Position numbers and translations under genes: made by a program
The notes under the pieces: model-generated
Told to the model about the DNA's origin: nothing
Seen by the model: the letters and a program-made list of their open reading frames with translations, nothing else
Databases searched by the model: none
Shown here: positions 60,546-64,000 of the stretch, one piece after another
How positions within the stretch are numbered: position 1 is the stretch's first letter
Layout of the letters: every line of letters begins with the position of its first letter
Assembly: GCA_026874595.1 (NCBI GenBank)
Contig: CM049314.1
Span: 24,935,729 to 24,999,728 of the forward strand
Direction of reading: 5' to 3'
Length of the DNA: 64,000 nt
From: Sipunculus nudus
Taxonomy: Eukaryota > Annelida > Sipuncula > Golfingiida > Sipunculidae

Positions 60546-61207
60546 CCATGAAAATAAATAGCGAGCTTGTTGACCCCTTCGCTATTGGAGAGACTCTTTC
60601 TTCTCGCAAGCATGTGCGTGTTAACTGTCATAACAGGAAGTCTGCCCTTGAATTCTTTTTTATCCCCCAGTAGAACTTGTAATAAAGACTCTTTCAGATT
60701 CAGTGTTTGATATAAATGCGATCAGATTATGAAACTATATTTGATATGATGCATAAGTGTATACTGGAAATGTGTTATTCATGAAACATGAAAAGAAAAA
60801 CATTCTGACACATTGTATGCAAATTCATTTCATTTATTTACCATCACATCAAATTACACATGTAAATACATTCGGGGGTTATTACAAACTACATGTAACA
60901 CACAGATCTTACTATGATGCAATTTATATTTTTATTTGATAGGCATAAAGATGGTCTAATATGTATACTCCCGTCATACATGTCTTCTAGGTTTGTACAG
61001 TTCTTAAAATTTCAGAACATGTCTAATAAGACCAACTGTTAATAACGACCCCTTGAGCCCAGTACCTTGGGTGGTAGCATGAGACAGGTTCGACTGTACC
61101 CCGAGAAAGGTCTTCTGAGCACGTATCTCACTCAGCTGCTGAACACGGCAGTCTGACTACATCAAGATACCCTCTCTAGTTTGTCTGATTTTAGCCCTGT
61201 TCCCAAA
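60546..61207. other. Spacer between two arrays
   Basis: Begins with an ATG-less continuation of the preceding frame (ending before 60674) and then AT-rich DNA. From about 61030 GC rises and words such as TTGTCTGATTTTAGCC (61180) resemble the array junction at about 62462-62474. Confidence 0.4.
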
Positions 61208-64000
61208 CCGATGTAATCGGACTTACGAAAGCGGGTGTCCTAGTGTAACCAGACCAACGAAAGCGGGGGTCCTAGTGTAATCAGACCAACAAGAGCGGGT
61301 GTCCTGGTGTAATCAGACCAACGAGAGCGGGTGTCCTGGTGTAATCAGACCAAAGAGAGCGGATGTCTCTGTGTAATCAGACTAACGAGAGCGGGTGTCC
61401 TGGTGTAATCAGACTAACGACAGCGGGTGTCCAGGTGTAATCGGACTAACGACAGCGGGTGTCCTGGTGTAATCAGAGCAACGAGAGCGGGTGTCCTGGT
61501 GTAACCTGACCAACGAGAGCGGATGTCTCGGTGTAAGCAGTCCAACGAGAGCGGGTGTCTCTTTTTAATCAGACTAACGAGAGCGGGTGTCTCTTTGTAA
61601 TCAGACTATCGAGAGCGGGTGTCCTGGTGTTATCAGACCAACGAGAGCAGGTGTCCTGGTGTAACCAGGCCAACGAAAGCGGGTGTCCTAGTGTTATCAG
61701 ACCAACAAGAGCGGGTGTCCTGGTGTAATCAGACCAACAAGAGCGGGTGTCCTGGTGTAAGCAGACCAACGAGAGCGGGTGTCCTAATGTAATCAGACCA
61801 ACGAGAGCGGATGTCTCTGTGTAATCAGACTAACGAGAGCGGTTGTCTCTGTGTAATCAGACTAACGAGAGCGGGTGTCTCTGTGTAATCAGACTAACGA
61901 GAGCGGATGTCTCTTTGTAATCAGACTAACGAGACCGGATGTCTCTGTGTAATCAGACCAACGAGAGCGGATGTCTCTGTGTAATCAGACTAACGAGAGC
62001 GGGTGTCTCTGCGAATCAGACCATCGAGAGCGGGTGTCTCGGTGTATAAGCAGTCCAACGAGAGCGGATGTCCTGGTGTAATCAGACGAACTAGCGGGTG
62101 TCCTGGTGTAATCAGACCAACGAGAGCGGCTGTCTCTGTGTAATCAGACTAACGAGAGCGGGTGTCTCTGTGTAATCTAACCATCGAGAGCGGGTGTGTC
62201 GGTGTATAAGCAGTCCAACGAGAGCGGATGTCCTGGTGTAATCAGACGAACTAGCGGGTGTCCTGGTGTAATTAGACCAACGAGAGCGGCTGTCTCTGTG
62301 TAATCAGACTAACCTTAGCGAATGTCTCTGTGTTATCAGACTAACAAGGGCGGGTGTCTCGGTGCAAACAGACCAACCAGAGCGGGTGTGACAATTTGGA
62401 ACTGGATGCACAATGTTATACCACGCTCTTTATTGGCCTGATTACAATTTTCTGCTACGTGTCTGATTTTAATCAGACCAACGAGAGCGGGTGTCCTTGT
62501 GTAATCAGACCAACGAGAGCGGATGTCTCGGTGTAAGCAGTCCAACGAGAGCGGGTGCATCTTTTTAATCAGACTAACGAGAGCGGGTGTCTCTTTGTTA
62601 TCAGACTATCGAGATCGGGTGTCCTGGTGTAATAAGACCAACGAGAGCGGGTGTCCTGGTCTAATAAGACCAACGAGAGCAAATGTCTCGGTGTGAGCAG
62701 TCAAACGAGAGCGGATGTTTTGGTCTAATCAGACCAACAAGAGCGGGTGTCCTAGTGCAATCAGAACAACGAGAGCGGTTGTCTATGTGTAATCAGACTA
62801 ACGAGAGCGGGTGTCTCTGTGTAATGTGACTTACGAAAACGGGTTTCTCTGTGTAATCAGATTAACGAGAGCGAGTGTCTCTGTGTAATCAGACTACCGA
62901 GAGCGGGTGTCTCTGTGTAATCAGACTAACGAGAGCGGGTGTCTGTATAATCAGACCAACGAGAGCGGGTGTCTCTGTGTAATCAGACTAACGAGAGCGG
63001 TTGTTTATGTGTAATCAGACTAACGAGAGCGGGTGTCTCTGTGTAATGTGACTAACGATAGCGGGTGTCTCTGTGTAATCAGACTAACGAGAGCGAGTGT
63101 CTCTGTGTAATCAGACTACCGAGAGCGGGTGTCTCTGTATAATCAGACCAACGAGAGCGGGTGTCTCTGTGTAATCAGACCAACGAGAGCGGATGTCTCG
63201 GTGTGAGCAGTCAAACGAGAGCGGATGTTTTGGTCTAATCAGACCAACGAGAGCGGGTGTCCTAGTGCAATCAGAACAACGAGAGCGGTTGTCTATGTGT
63301 AATCAGACTAACGAGAGCGGGTGTCTCTGTGTAATGTGACTTACGAAAACGGGTTTCTCTGTGTAATCAGATTAACGAGAGCGAGTGTCTCTGTGTAATC
63401 AGACTACCGAGAGCGGATGTCTCTGTGTAATCAGACTACCGAGAGCGGGTGTCTCTGTGTAATCAGACCAACGAGAGCGGATTTCTCGGTGTAAGCAGTC
63501 CAACGAGAGCGGGTGTCCTGGTGTAATCAGACCATCGAGAGCGGATGTCTCTGTGTAATCAGACTAACGAGAGCGGATGTCTCGGTGTGAGCAGTCAAAC
63601 GAGAGCGGATGTTTTGGTCTAATCAGACCAACGAGAGCGGGTGTCCTAGTGCAATCAGAACAACGAGAGCGGTTGTCTATGTGTAATCAGACTAACGAGA
63701 GCGGGTGTCTCTGTGTAATGTGACTTACGAAAACGGGTTTCTCTGTGTAATCAGATTAACGAGAGCGAGTGTCTCTGTGTAATCAGACTACCGAGAGCGG
63801 ATGTCTCTGTGTAATCAGACTACCGAGAGCGGATGTCTCTGTGTAATCAGACCATCGAGAGCGGATGTCTCTGTGTAATCAGTCCAACGAGAGCGGGTGT
63901 CCTGGTGTAATCAGACCATCGAGAGCGGATGTCTCTGTGTAATCAGACTAACGAGGGCGGGTGTCTCGGTGTAAGCAGTCCAACGAGAGCGGGTGTCCTG
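61208..64000. repeat. Large 32-bp satellite array, runs off the window
   Basis: Unit near AATCAGACCAACGAGAGCGG plus GTGTCCTGGTGT, 32 bases, repeated about 85 times by length. Two main subtypes exist: one with TCCTGGTGTAATCAGACCAA and one with TCTCTGTGTAATCAGACTAA. Rarer variants such as GTGTGAGCAGTCAAAC, GTAATGTGACTTACGAAAAC and GTATAAGCAGTCC mark longer duplicated blocks. All units share one strand orientation except the island at 62385-62475. The unit matches an arm of the MITE at 8853-9089. All frames crossing it are period artefacts. Confidence 0.97.
62385..62475. mobile_element. MITE centre retained inside the satellite
   Basis: After a normal AGAGCGGGTGT the sequence leaves the 32-bp pattern: ATTTGGAACTGGATGCACAA, TTATACCACGCTCTTTATTG and GCCTGATTACAATTTTCTGC. 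This parallels 8939-9020 in the intronic MITE block for block (ATTTAGAGTTGGACGCACAA, CGATACCATGCTCTCATTGG, TCCGATCACAATTCTC). It is thus the loop plus opposite arm of the palindrome; the satellite pattern resumes at about 62472. Confidence 0.85.

Noticed and set aside
61569-62560. Repeat-protein ORFs with HPLSLV/TRTPALV-like peptides
   Set aside because: A 32-bp period shifts frame every unit; the frames are artefacts of the satellite.
61208-64000. CRISPR-like repeat array
   Set aside because: Period 32 with no unique spacers; the whole unit repeats, and the genome is eukaryotic.

Overview
This is a piece of an animal nuclear genome, AT-rich, intron-rich and crowded with repeats. Split coding exons with GT-AG introns, long (TA)n and (AC)n microsatellites, long poly-G/poly-C runs and tRNA-derived SINEs rule out a prokaryote. 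Several dispersed repeats (ends reading GAGCTAAAAA, blocks rich in CGTCCGCCGTCC, the phrase GTGAGCTTATGCGATGGCG) are of a kind I associate with molluscs and other lophotrochozoans. The assignment is an inference and only moderately secure.

Layout. (1) 77-15.7 kb, minus strand: a BTB-BACK-Kelch (KLHL-type) gene. Its first coding exon is 9141-9281 and its large second exon 77-1708; together they encode 590 residues. A probable non-coding first exon and promoter lie near 15.55-15.72 kb. The introns carry a 1-kb tandem duplication, a pogo/Tigger-like non-autonomous DNA element, a 237-bp palindromic MITE beside the first coding exon, and a four-unit 215-bp tandem array. (2) 15.7-30.4 kb: apparently gene-free, with microsatellites, SINEs and MITEs. 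(3) 31560-32806, minus strand: a class A (rhodopsin-like) GPCR, probably two exons with a 68-bp intron. (4) 34.4-36.0 kb: a dead C-terminal fragment of a GIY-YIG retroelement, split by a CpG-rich TIR element. (5) 42196-48698: a young LTR retrotransposon with two 499-bp LTRs differing at one position and no recognisable gag or pol, so a non-autonomous (LARD-like) element. (6) 48.8-59.8 kb: dispersed and tandem repeats. (7) 59.8-64.0 kb: an ORF fragment whose 3' part has expanded into a 32-bp minisatellite, then an array of a different 32-bp unit running off the window end.

The most striking structure is that terminal array. Its unit matches one arm of the palindromic MITE in the KLHL intron, and a MITE centre (loop plus opposite arm) is still embedded in the array at about 62385-62475. 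This suggests the satellite was born from a palindromic transposon. No operon-like logic links the two genes; they look like independent neighbours in repeat-rich DNA.
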